This document shows positions 11,967-23,127 of a stretch of 64,000 nt of DNA, piece by piece. Below the pieces are notes generated by a model. It was not told the origin of the DNA. It ran no database searches and worked only from the letters and a program-made list of their open reading frames with translations. The DNA comes from Reticulascus tulasneorum (taxonomy: Eukaryota > Ascomycota > Sordariomycetes > Glomerellales > Reticulascaceae), in contig LSAX01000008.1 of NCBI GenBank assembly GCA_001557505.1, forward strand, positions 2,294,001 through 2,358,000, written 5' to 3'. A program made the position numbers and the translations under genes. Within the stretch, counting starts at the first letter, position 1. Each line of letters begins with the position of its first letter.

Positions 11967-14900
11967 TTAGAACTGGAGCAGCTTCTGGTCCTTCTTCGCG
12001 TCAACCTGCTGCGTCGAAAACGAGCAGTACTTGTCCTTGATCGCCACAACCTCGTACGTGCCCTCCTGGCTCGCACGCACGACCTTGGAGCTCTCGTAGC
12101 TCGTGTCATGCCTCGTCTCCAGCACCACGCTCTTCTGTCCCTTCTTGGCGTTTGTGCTCCGCGTGTAAGTGAACTCGAACGGCGGCGTGCCCCAGAACTC
12201 GAACACGATCGGGACGTCGTTGCCCTGGTGGATATCGACGCGCGTCTGCTTGCCCTTGCTGATCTTGACCGACGGCAGGGGGTGGATGGTCTTGGTGATG
12301 TTGACGGCGGCGCGGCACTCGGAGGCCTTGTCGCTCACGGATGTTATCGTGAAGGCGCCGGGGGACTCGGCTATGCGTCGGAAGTTGGTGGTTCCCGACC
12401 TGGCCTTGCGCTGGCCGGCGAAGTCGTACCAGATCTCGAACGGCGGTGTTCCCGATAGCGTGTAGGCTATGCGTTCGCCGACGCAGTAGTCGTGTCTCGT
12501 TTCGAGAGGGTAGATTGCGGGAGCATCATAGAGGTGGACCTGCACGGACGGGCTGCCGATGTCGTACTTCTGCTGGCAGCCCTTGGCATCTCGCACCTCT
12601 CGAATGCGGATCTGCTGGCTCCCGATGCGCAGGTACTCCCTGGGGATCTGTATGCCGAACGAGTTGGAGTTGATTGCGGGGATTCTGTACGTCTCGGGGC
12701 TGTTGCCGCTGTGGTGCTTGACTTCGATCTCGACGTAGAAGGGCGCTACGCCGGTGAGGGTGATGGGTATCTTGTCCTCGTTGTCCTGCTCTGCCTTGCA
12801 AAGCTTGAAGGATTGGCCAGGTTTCGCGAACGACGCCGAAGGCTTGGCGTTGACTCTCTGCTTGAGGGTGAGGGGATGGAAGCCCGCATCGCTGTTGTAG
12901 AGATTATCTGCCAACGCGGAGAACTTGTATGAGTATTCGCCAGCCTTGGTAGTGTCCATCCCGATAGATGCTCTGTTGAGGACGGCGTCGAAGTTTTTGC
13001 GACTGATTGCGCCCGAGCCTTGGAACGGCTTGTGCCGGACCTCGTACTCTACGTGATATGGGGAGGAGCCTGTCGTTGTTAGCTTCTCGCGACCGCCAGT
13101 GACACGCAGCGACTCACCTTTGAGGTTGACCTCGAAGCCATCAATGTCCCCCTCACAAACCTCACGCTTCACGAAACCTTCTGAGCCCGGTGAGACGCCC
13201 TCGGATTGCACAAGGGTGAGCTCCGGGCGAGGATACCAATCTACTTCAAATTGAGATGCTTGCGAGTCAACACTTCCGGGACATTGGCTATCCTTGACGT
13301 CGACGAGTTCGTAAACTCCTCGGGTCTTTACCGCGATATGGTCATTGCCATTAGTCGCAACCTTGTGAATGAGGTCGCCGCCGGTATCGAGGTTACGATA
13401 GGACACGGTCCACGGTGCATCACCTTGGAGACGCAACGGGATTTTGACTCCGGCCTTTTCGATTGCCATGATTTTCCGCGCGTTCTCGACCAGGCCAAAG
13501 GCGGCACGTGGTCTCTGTCTTCGGACGGAGACCTTCAACTCGTCTTTGAGGAACGTGCGGCATCCAGATTTGTCCTGAACGCTGCTGAGAGCGAGGATGT
13601 ACTCCCCACCCTTGGATAGAGGGGCAGTCTTGATGCGGTACGTGGAGTCCTGGATACCCGTGACTTTCTCCGCCTTTCGCTTCCCGTCATGGACAAGCTC
13701 CCACTCCAGTGTGAACGGCGCATCCCCGAGAAGCAAGATGTCAACCTCTACCTCTCTTTCGAGGCAAGCTTGCATGGAGCCCGTCGGGTGCTGGATGATG
13801 GCGGAGGCAGCTGGTTTGACGTTTTGCTCCAGCACCATATCAGCCCCCTTGAGCGGCTGGTCCTTGTAGATGGCATCGTTGATGCTCTTGAACACATACT
13901 TGTGGTGGCCAGCCTCTTTGGGTCGGAGCTCGATTTGCTGGCGCAAGCCGACGATCTTCACCTGCTCCGGTCTGTGGTGGTCGTTGGTAATTACGTCGTA
14001 GCGAACCAGGAATGGCGGTGTCCCAATAAGATCCAGGTCCACTCGCAGCCCGACGGAGTTGCCAGCACACTTGTCAGGGATCTCCTCCGCACGAATCGAT
14101 AGCTGTGGCTCGAGCGGGTTGAGGAGGAGGCAAGATGACGGCTCTTGAACTTCTCCCTCGCAGCCCCCGCTGGAAACGGACTTCAAGGTGTAGAGTCCAG
14201 GCTCGGACACCGACGGATTGTCGTGTGAATTTTTGGCCGTATAGGAGCCGGCGGTGATCTTATCACCGTGGTCTCCGCTGTTGGTCAACGAGTCGATGGG
14301 AGAAAAGTCCCAAGTCAGCTTGTGCGATGTGTCATCGGGGACTCTGTCCGGAGGGTTGAAGCCGAATTTGATGGGGAGCTTCTTTGCGTTGCCCTTGGCG
14401 ACTTTAAGGGGATTCCTGAGATCACACCCATGGAGCTGAGCTCGCGGTCGCTGCTTGACGAGGAAGTTTTGAACCAGATGCTTCGGTAGCGGCCGCAGTT
14501 CCGGATCGTCGCCCGGCTGAGTGTATTTGACGATGTTCCCAAATCCATCCTGCACCTCGTCGACGGCGTACTGCCACTGTCCCGCCGTGCTCATGGTTTC
14601 GTTCAACCGCACCGTTACGGATCGCGGCTTGACCCATGACGTGTCGTCCTCGGCAGCGAGTACCAGGCTCGACGAGGGCGAGCCCAGCAAAGGAGACGAA
14701 TAATCATCCGGCTGAAGGCTCTGGAAATGAAAGCTGTGATCCTTGCCGTTGATCGTTCTGCTGTAGACGATCTTGAGCGGTGGCGTCCCGACCACATCGA
14801 CCGACAAATTGGATAGATCTCGCATGCAACGATCGGTTGTCGCGGCCGTTCGGACCTTAGCCTGTGGGCACGGGACAACGTACGTATCCTTCGTCTTCCG

Positions 14901-15909
14901 CTGGACCTCCAGTTTATACTCGTCGAGCACTCTTCCCAGCCGGTAGACGCCGGTCTTCTTGACTGGATACTCGGTCGTGTGAACAATCGCATTCGGGTCA
15001 ACGGTCTGCTCCTTGATCGCCTTGACGATCTTCCTAACATCGCTCTTGGACAGTTTGATGGTCTCTTCCTGGGCAGTGTCCAGGTCAATTCGAATGAGCT
15101 CGATTTCGGCCGGGATGCTGGAGTTGAACTGGATGGGAATCTTGACGGTGTCCTTGTCCTTCCCCTGCCCGATGCAGAATGGGGTCTGGTGGTAGTTTAG
15201 AACAGCGGAGCTGAAGACGTTAGCAAGGATGCTTGCAGTGACACAATTGACAAGCCTACCCTTCTGGAAGAATGTTGATAATCTGCTTTCCCATGATGAG
15301 GGAGTGGTTGTGCAGAATATTAGACACCTTGACGCTGTGCTCCGAAACTGAGATCTCCCGGTCGTAAAACACTTTCAGGAAGCCTAGGAGCCATGGTTCC
15401 CACGGAAGCTGTCTGGTCAGTCCGGTAGAATCAGGAGAGAACGGGGTACCCACAGGGATGTTGAACATGAGCATGTAATTGAGGAAAGCATGGACAATGA
15501 AGATGGTCATCACCACCGGTTGGGATAGTTCCAGCCATGGTATCCTCATTTCAGGCAGGCCGAAGAGGAACACGCAGTCTACGAAGATCCACTTGAGAAA
15601 CAGCCACCATGATGTCTCGTTGTCCTCCACCAACTGCACCCAGTCGTACAGCTTCCATGCCAGCAAGAAGAAATATACTGTGAATGCGTACAGTCTCTGC
15701 TGCGGGCCATCGAGGATCGTCAAGGGAATGACTGGCTGGCTGCTGGAATTCGATCGAGGGGCATTTTCGGGAGCCAGAGGAAGAGGGGGGGATCGGGTTG
15801 ATTGAGGCGTCGGTGACGAGGTATCCGGGGTTCGGCGAGCTCTTGTGTTTGCGGTGGTGCCTGGGGTTTGTGGAAAACCACCAGTCCGCTGTCGTGGAGT
15901 GGCACTCAT
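11967..15909 (-). CDS. POM152: Nuclear pore membrane protein POM152
   Basis: Exons 15260-15909, 13118-15210 and 11967-13069 sum to 3846 nt, giving 1281 residues (yeast Pom152 has about 1337). The protein is a pore-membrane nucleoporin whose lumenal part forms the membrane ring of the nuclear pore. A Pro/Ser/Thr-rich N-terminus precedes three hydrophobic segments between about residues 70 and 155 ([50 protein letters not shown]). A long lumenal region of repeated Ig-like modules follows, with recurring cores such as [55 protein letters not shown] and [11 protein letters not shown]. The second intron (13070-13117, GTGAGT...GCTAAC...ACAG) is 48 nt, a multiple of three without a stop, so an ORF scan reads through it. 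Splicing restores the module core [13 protein letters not shown]. Confidence 0.95.
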
Positions 15910-16852
15910 CGCATGCCGTTGTTATTGGCGACGGCTTAGCTACAGTCGAGATGAGGCAGAGGGACCGTTAGAAGAAAAAGATTGAGTCGAATTCATAAAA
16001 AAGGGAATAGCTATCACCGTTGTCGTGAAGCAGCAACATGGATCGCAGAGCTGTTCACCTTGGATTTTCTCTAAATGTCCGTCACGTCAGGAAGCGCGAC
16101 GACCAAAAACATCCACCTTGAAATTATCCGGCGATCTGATTGGCTGTCCGGCAAATCTATGGTCCGTCGCCGGGATACAAACAGGGTGCGCCGTATTGTT
16201 ATGGCGTGCATGCCTTGTTGGACGACATTCCATGTGTGAATCTAGAGCTACTAATAAATCAAACGCCATAAAGATATAATTGCAAATTCATAATTTGAAA
16301 GGGCATATTGATTTGGCAGACTGCTAAAGATCAATTCTCAATCCAGGCTGCAGCTACTGCTAGTTGACGAAATGCACTTCCCGGTTTGTTGAGATTCACG
16401 GGTAAGTCCAGTGACAAGCCTCACTCTATGTCCTACGATTTCTCATCCTACCGTCACCTACCGTCACTCTTTATGCTAAGTATTGGCACAGGTACGTCTT
16501 TGTATGAATTTCGCTGCTACTATTTGGTTGTGAGAGTACGGACTACAAAGCAAGCTATTGTGCCTGTGATGGGCATTGAGGCGGTCAACAATTGTGGTCA
16601 CTCAAAGGCCCCCCACGTTTCGCTTTCCTCTTGCCTCTTTTTATGTAGACGTCCGGCATTTGAAACGATTCCTTTAGTTTGTGAAATCCCGTCCAATGCT
16701 TTTCCATTTCTAGAGGTCGACTAGCTGTGGCATCTTTCGGAAAGAAGATCATCAAAATTCATTTTCTGCTACTTCATCCATCACTACCTATCCCCAGTGG
16801 TTCCTAAACCTCCAACCAACCCTACCTCACTTTCCTCGAGTAAACCTTTATC
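15910..16852. promoter_or_regulatory. Divergent intergenic region, POM152 / UCH
   Basis: This 0.94-kb stretch contains two promoters. A short direct repeat, CTACCGTCAC, occurs at about 16449-16468. A pyrimidine-rich leader (16760-16850) precedes the UCH start. No gene is seen. Confidence 0.5.
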
Positions 16853-18584
16853 ATGAGATACCCGGAAAACGCCAGCCCAGAGCTTGGCTCCAAGAGGCTC
16901 CGTACCCGTGGAGATTACAAGTCGACGGGTATCAGATCTGCGTCCGATCCAACTTCTAACTCTTCTCAGAAAGCACTTGCGTCAGACGCTCCCGGCAACG
17001 GCGAGATTATTCTAGATGAGATCATCGTGAAGTCGGACGGTAAAGTTCGCGCAGCTCGAGCTTGGTCTGACCCTCTCAACAGAAACCTCGCCGAGATCAT
17101 TCTCCGGTCGGACGACATAGTTCGTGGAGCTCGAGACCGTTCTGACCCGCTGAAGAGAAAGCGATTGTCTGAACTGGACGAGCCAGACACTGGCGGGATG
17201 GCTAAGCCGAGACGTAATCCAAAGCGGAAGGCCAGCGAGGCTTCCGTCGTTACGAGGCTGCCGGATGATCTCTTGAAGGAGGCACTGGCGCCGATAGGCA
17301 TGAAGGAGATTGAGGAATGGGAGGGTTGGTGTGAGCTCGAGTCGGAGCCAGTAAGTTTCATTGTCGAGCCTTGGCCAGCATCTAACCATGGACTAGGCAT
17401 TCTTCAATAGTATACTCCGGGACTTCGGTGTCAAGGATGTGAAGATCCAGGAAATGTTCACCATCGATCAGAGTTCGCTGGACCTGCTTCCCAAGCCAGT
17501 TCACGGGCTCATCTTCCTATACCAGTATTTTGCCGAGGACTACGAAGATAATGAAGAGGTGAACCCGACGGATGTGTGGTTCGCCAACCAGGTAATACTA
17601 CAGGCCAGATCCTGAACACCGCCTGACATCCTGCAGACTACAGACAATGCTTGCGCCACGGTGGCCCTGATGAACATCATCATGAACGGCAATGACATAG
17701 AACTGGGAGACAGGCTTCAAGAGTTCAAGGACTCCACCAAAGACCTCGGCACAGCCCTGCGAGGGCACGCGCTAAGTTCCAACCCCTTCATACGAACGAT
17801 CCACAACTCCTTTACCCGACGGATGGACCACCTAAATGCGGACCTCTGGCTCCAGAATCAGTCGAGCGAGTCCAAGACGAAGAAGAAGCGCAAGGCGGCT
17901 CCGAAGAAGCTCAGGAAAAAGAAGCAGAAGCAAAAGGTCGACTCCGATTCGGGGTACCACTTCATAGCGTACGTCCCGGTCGGTGACGTGCTCTGGGAGC
18001 TCGATGGCCTAAAGTCAAGACCAATGCGCCTGGGACCCCTGGATGGCGATGACTGGACCGCTGTGGCACGGCCGTTTATCGAGGCACGCATGCTCCAGTA
18101 TGAAGAGAATGCGCTGTCGTTCAACCTCCTCGCCGTCTGCAAAAGCCCTCTCCAATCCCTGTCCAAGACCCTCGCCAGCACCATCTGTTCCTTCGAGCTC
18201 CTCAGCGAGCGCACTAAGGATCTGCCAGACTGGGCTACCCTCGTCGCGGGCGACCAACAGCCACTCACCGCAGAGGACGAGAACCGCCTCGCCGAGTTCG
18301 GCATTACGAAGCTGGACATCCAGAATGGGGAGTCTGGCCCGGCTCTCCAGCACAAGCTTGCGAATCCAGCCCTAGAACTCCCGGAGCTCTTCGAGATACA
18401 CCAGAACCTGGTTGTGGAGCAAAAGTCGACGATGGGCGAGTACAATGCTGAGCTGACGGCGGCTGCGGAGGACGAGCAGCGTGTGCAGGGTAGGAAGAAG
18501 GATTATGCGCCAGCTATACATGCCTGGGTAGAGAAATTGGCTGAACACGGCGTGCTGGAAGCCTTGATTGACGATGCTTTATGA
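16853..18584 (+). CDS. Ubiquitin C-terminal hydrolase, UCH37/UCHL5-like (peptidase C12)
   Basis: Exons 16853-17350, 17397-17591 and 17637-18584 give 546 residues. The enzyme is a cysteine protease that removes ubiquitin; family relatives act with the proteasome or in chromatin. By this model the catalytic set is Gln231 (VWFANQ), Cys237 (TTDNACATVAL), His339 (GYHFIAYVP) and Asp354 (LWELDGLK). Spacings Q-C (6) and H-D (15) equal those of human UCHL5. Cys-to-His is 102 residues instead of 76, because a lysine-rich stretch (KTKKKRKAAPKKLRKKKQKQ, about 311-330) sits in the active-site crossover loop. About 150 residues of disordered, nuclear-looking sequence precede the domain and contain a duplicated motif. 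The C-terminal helical tail ends IHAWVEKLAEHGVLEALIDD, like the UCHL5 C-terminal ULD helix. An active nuclear deubiquitinase is likely. Confidence 0.93.
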
Positions 18585-18933
18585 AGACGGTTCAAGGGAC
18601 GACGAGGTATGCAACTGATGATATGAACGGTATGAGAATCATGAAGCGACAAGGCGGGTGTCGCCAGATATGCCAGGTTCGGCGGGAGGGTCAACGGCAT
18701 ATTACTGAAATCTGCCATAGAAGCCTGCCGCATCTGGCCCCGCAATTATATGTATTAAAGTTGAGCTCCAATGAACCCATGAATACATGCCTTCAGGCGA
18801 TGCTACCTAGCTTGACCCCTTGTGGCCATGTCCAAGACATAAGGTCTGGATTGAATGGGGTAAATGCTGCTAAACTCATGACCGCTTATGCCATCCTCCT
18901 CAGCTAAAGCAAATGCCGCGGGTATCAACCCGC
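18585..18933. other. Convergent intergenic region
   Basis: This is the 3' flank shared by the UCH gene (plus) and the GT8 gene (minus). Nothing else is seen. Confidence 0.6.
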
Positions 18934-20001
18934 TTACTCCTGCGCAACGACGGGCACGACAACGCTCTGCCATAGCTTGCGCCGATTCTCATCCTCGCTC
19001 TCCGTCCACTCCTTCTCGACCTCGGCAAACGCATCCCACCAAAGTTTGTGGGTGCTCTCTATCCGGTCGTTCCCGTACTGTCGACTCTTCCACGGCTTGT
19101 TGAGGATGTAGTGCAAGATCTTGATGTCCTCGTCCTTCCACAACCCGCTGTGGCAGTCGCGCATCGGCTTGAGCGCGTTGTACGAGTATGGCAGGGGCTT
19201 CCACTTGTTCCTGTACACGATGGCTAGGAGATCCTGGTCGAAGAAAAGCATGTTCGGCACGTCGGGGTGGGTGTTCATCGTGTCGATGAGCGTGTCGTAT
19301 TGCTCCTTGGAGGGGTTCACAATGACGGTCCCGCTGTTCAGGAGGTGGTGGTTACGCGGGACTTTCCCCTCGATGATCTCCGCTGGTTTCCCTGTGGTCT
19401 GATCCGCCGCAGTGAAGGCGCAGTTCTCGGGAACCCTAGAAAACAAGTCAGTTGGCCCTGACAGTGGCATATATGGGTCAATCAACCTACCAGTCCTTGC
19501 TGTAATGTGGGAGCTTTCTCGGATTGCACGTACAGGCGTGTGTGCTCGCCACCCAGCCATCGGGGATTTCGACCGTCATCATGTCGTCAATGTTTTGCAG
19601 GATGATTTGATCGCTGTCTAGAAGCACGACACGCTGGGAGAGGAGTTTTGGTCAGCATGGTTGCACTAACACAGCCGTACATTGCATTGACAGGCGTTGC
19701 GTACCTCGTACTGCGTGAAGGACCACGGCGCAAGCTTCTCCCATGTGCCCTTGTTGATTTTGCCATCTCGCGGCGCAGGCTCGATCTTGTCGACAACGAT
19801 GGTGGGGATTCCAGCTGCCTCGAAGGCCTGCATGTACTCCTTGTCTTCTTCGACCTGTTTAGTGACCATCACGACGAGCTGGTACTTGCTCTTTTGCTTG
19901 CGCAGTGAGTGGTTCAGCACCAGTAGCCCGCCGAAGTAGCCACGGTTGGTGAGGAGCGTCGTCCAGATCTTGGAGGTGTCATAACCGCCCGTAGTAGCCA
20001 T
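18934..20001 (-). CDS. Glycosyltransferase family 8 protein (glycogenin-like)
   Basis: Exons 19705-20001, 19491-19633 and 18934-19435 give 313 residues. The introns (19634-19704, donor GTACGC; 19436-19490, donor GTAGGT) restore the domain. The sequence shows a nucleotide-sugar GT-A fold: TTLLTNRGYFGGLLVLNHSL at the N-terminus, the DxD metal/UDP site VVLLDSDQIIL (Asp105 and Asp107), NHHLLNSGTVIVNPS, MLFFDQDLLAIVYRNKW, and the C-terminal ILHYILNKPW that replaces the usual HFxGxxKPW. There is no signal peptide or membrane anchor, so the enzyme is probably cytosolic. Acceptor and product cannot be told from sequence. It lacks the long C-terminal glycogen-synthase-binding tail of true glycogenins. 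Confidence 0.9.
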
Positions 20002-21062
20002 TTTGACTACTTGTGCGCAGAACGTCGTATGCTTGAAATGCGAATGCTGTTGTTGGTGGGGTTGAGGTTGTCGCAGCCGAGGGGTAAAGGCAAGAAGCCA
20101 GGACTACAGTGGCCTTTTTTTTATTTTATGAGCCGATCGCATTCGGCAATCTGCCCGAAGCACGTAATCGGGCATGCCATTGTGCTAGTTGCGCATGGAG
20201 TAGTCCCTTAGTGCGTTAAACACAATATTAACTCGTCATGGACTGGTTCGGGACCTGACTCGTCTGTACTGAAGGCCGAGATATCCGCTGGAATGTCGGA
20301 CCCCGCCACACGTTCCGAGCTCGGATGAAGCTATTGGGCAGTAAATTACTTAAGCAGGACCCTGACCCTAGTTCATGTCATTCCATGAGTCTGATGGATG
20401 AGTTGGGCAGCTGCTTGGAGCGAATGAATGACGACTGCATCGTCGCGACAAATCACGCTGTTACGGGTGGTACTGAACGGAGACGCCTGCGAAATGGCTG
20501 TTTTCCAGATGTCCTCTCTCGTGAACATCGCCAAAACGCTTCACGTATACACATGGTTGCTACTACGTTCGGTTTGGAATTCACTTAAACCATAGTCCTT
20601 AGCTCCGGCCGAAGTCATAGGCAAGTTGCCATATGCTGAGAGAGACCGAATCAATGCCGAACTGATCGAAAGCTGGCAGATCGAAAGAGCATATAGTCCG
20701 CAAAGCACTGCAGTTGAAAGCAGTAATGATGCTGTTCGGAAGTTGACCAACGACGGTCAACGAATGATAGGCAAACACGAGATAGGAAGCAGGGAGTTTG
20801 AGAGAAACCCAGCCGCGAAGCTTCATCACACCAATGTGAATTAATATTAGTCAATTGAATACGACAGTCCCAGACATAACCTTGTTGGGAAATATGAGAG
20901 AGAAACGCTTGACACGGATACCGAGCGGATGAAGCATCAACTATTTACCCTTCTCTAGTAGGTAGATTGAGGTGGCAACAATTGCTTGCTCAGTTCTCGC
21001 TGCATCGTGATTACTTGCGTCTCAAGGAATCGATTCGAACGGCCCCCCAATCAGCGTCTACG
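20002..21062. other. Intergenic region
   Basis: This 1.06-kb stretch is the GT8 promoter side plus the 3' flank of the Zn2Cys6 gene. Only weak short ORFs occur; nothing is supported. Confidence 0.6.
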
Positions 21063-22499
21063 CTATAACGGATTTCGTAGGAAAGGAGACCCTAATCCAG
21101 TCAAATCACTCCACGAGATCGTCTTAAACATATCCATAGTAGCCCAATAAGACTTCAGTGTGCATTGTACGTGCTGCCCAAACTGCGGCGAGAAGCCAGC
21201 GAACGTGGCGATTTCGGGGAACCACTTCTGGCGCCCAGTCTCCTTCAGCTCGAGGCACGCGACCAACAGCGACATGTCGATGCATCGGACGGGCTGCTTC
21301 GTGGCGGCGAACGTCATTTCGAGCTGGGTCAGGATGGTCATGGACAAGACTTGCGCTGGCCCGTCGTTCACGCCAAAGGGATTCCGGAGGCGATGGGTCA
21401 CAAGCAGCGCGGATGACCGCATGACCTGCGCCTGGCAGAGCATGTGGGCGACCTCGATCGCCTGGAAGCGCGTGGTGAAGTCTTCCGGCACCACGGGGAG
21501 CCACTGGAGCACCGACCGCTCGACTGCATCGAGTTCCTCCAGGATACCCGCGTCGCTCTTTTTGAGTTGCGCTAGCGCATGGCTGATCTTGCAGATGTCG
21601 TAGAACAGAGGCAGTAGGCCGGCACATAGACCAACGTGACGGTCGGCGTACGCCTCGGCGGGCGGCCTGAAGCGCAGTGTGGGCACCGCACAGCCGAACA
21701 GGCAGCTGCGGAGCTCCCACATGACCATGCAGCTCAGAAACACCCGCATCTCCGGCCGGGCCGTATCGCTGACGGCGTAGACGGGCTCAATGAGGCTCAA
21801 CGTCCGCCGGCAGATGGCCAGTATGTCGTTGAGTCGCAGCCTCACGGCAAACGTCGAGACCAGCGCGCCGAGCATGAGGCAATCGGCCATGGTCTCGCAG
21901 TTGGTGACCTGGAGCGACGCCAGCGTGGCCAGAGCCGACGAGGCGTATCGATAGCAGGTGCTCAGGCCGCGTGGGTTGGCCTGGCCGTCGACGTCGCCGC
22001 CCCAGGAGATGGCGCATACTAGGAGCCCGTCCAGGAACGTCGTCTTGGATAACAGCAAGTGCGGAACCACTTGTTCGCGCACCCTCTCCCCAAAGCTGGT
22101 GCCTACTGAGAAGACATCCACCAGACCACTCTGGAACAGGAGGCGATGGACCAGCTCCTGGTCGGCAGTCGGCACGTCGCCCATTTCCGAGATGCACTTT
22201 GGAACCGTCGCATCGCGGCCATTGCTGCGCGTTCGGTTTCCGGCCGAAGCGCACAAGAGACGACTGTCGAGTCTGCCATTCCTGTATGATCGGAGTTCTG
22301 GAGAAAACCGCTTTCCCCGCGCTCCTGGCTTTCGCCCCGGTCTGCCCTTCGCCCTGACGGTTTCGCAGACGTGCCGCAGCCGCACGCAGCGGTCGCACTG
22401 TGTCCCATCTGCCACCCATTCGCAGCGCTCTTTAAGCGCGTGGCATCGGTCGCAGGCTCGCCGCGGTTCTAGTTCGCCGTTGACCACCCACGTAGACAT
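21063..22499 (-). CDS. Zn2Cys6 fungal transcription factor with AT-hook-like basic tail
   Basis: A single exon encodes 478 residues from the ATG at 22499. The binuclear zinc cluster is at Cys16, 19, 26, 35, 38 and 45 (CDRCHALKERC...CDRCVRLRHVC; spacing 2-6-8-2-6). A Gly/Arg/Pro basic segment, KGRPGRKPGARGKR, follows and resembles an AT-hook. The remaining 400 residues are the helical, variable middle-homology type of region (ATSWGGDV-like: VCAISWGGDVDGQANPRGL; TMADCLMLGALVSTFAVRL) typical of secondary-metabolism or nutrient regulators. It lies upstream of an amidase gene on the same strand (628 bp apart). Whether it controls that gene is inference. A small intron near codon 85 cannot be excluded. 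Confidence 0.9.
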   Translation of the reverse strand: MSTWVVNGELEPRRACDRCHALKERCEWVADGTQCDRCVRLRHVCETVRAKGRPGRKPGARGKRFSPELRSYRNGRLDSRLLCASAGNRTRSNGRDATVPKCISEMGDVPTADQELVHRLLFQSGLVDVFSVGTSFGERVREQVVPHLLLSKTTFLDGLLVCAISWGGDVDGQANPRGLSTCYRYASSALATLASLQVTNCETMADCLMLGALVSTFAVRLRLNDILAICRRTLSLIEPVYAVSDTARPEMRVFLSCMVMWELRSCLFGCAVPTLRFRPPAEAYADRHVGLCAGLLPLFYDICKISHALAQLKKSDAGILEELDAVERSVLQWLPVVPEDFTTRFQAIEVAHMLCQAQVMRSSALLVTHRLRNPFGVNDGPAQVLSMTILTQLEMTFAATKQPVRCIDMSLLVACLELKETGRQKWFPEIATFAGFSPQFGQHVQCTLKSYWATMDMFKTISWSDLTGLGSPFLRNPL

Positions 22500-23127
22500 T
22501 TTTGGTCGACTTGTTTGTTGATGAGGCTATGCATGTGGACCGTTGATCCTGCTTGCGGGGTGTCCTCTTTGGTCTTTCGGTGCTTGTCAGATTTTCCAGT
22601 CACACAATGCGTCCCATAGCCTGTACTTCGATCGGAATCCTTCAGCTCCCAAAGTACCCAACCAGGGTTGCGCTATTGCTTATATACTTTGTGTATCACA
22701 CCATTACAAACCAATTTAGAGGCACAAGGCTGGCAGACATCGCATCGTACTGTCCTACACAACTAGCCAGTACACGCTCTGCAAGCTTCTAAGCACCTAC
22801 GCACTTCTATCTGCATTGTAAACATTCGTTGGTTCGAGAGCCCCCCAATGATCTCCAGGCGCCAATGAAAGGAGGAACAATAAGGCTTATTGAAAACTTC
22901 CCAGGTTACGTTCTTGTCCGCCTCGCCATGATGGTCTGGACGCCACGGATCCTGGCTGCCTTATATCTACGTTTGCAAATATTCAACTGATTGGAAACCA
23001 TGGTCTGGGAGTTCTTCATCGTGGTGGTTTCGGGCGTTGCCCGTAAAGTATACCGCTAGGCTTCTCTTGCAGTGCCATGTAATGGCATAGTTTCTATAGT
23101 CTAGATAACCATCAGCACGCCTCGACT
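22500..23127. promoter_or_regulatory. Promoter region of Zn2Cys6 gene / 3' flank of amidase
   Basis: No coding sequence or repeat is seen in these 628 bp. Confidence 0.5.
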
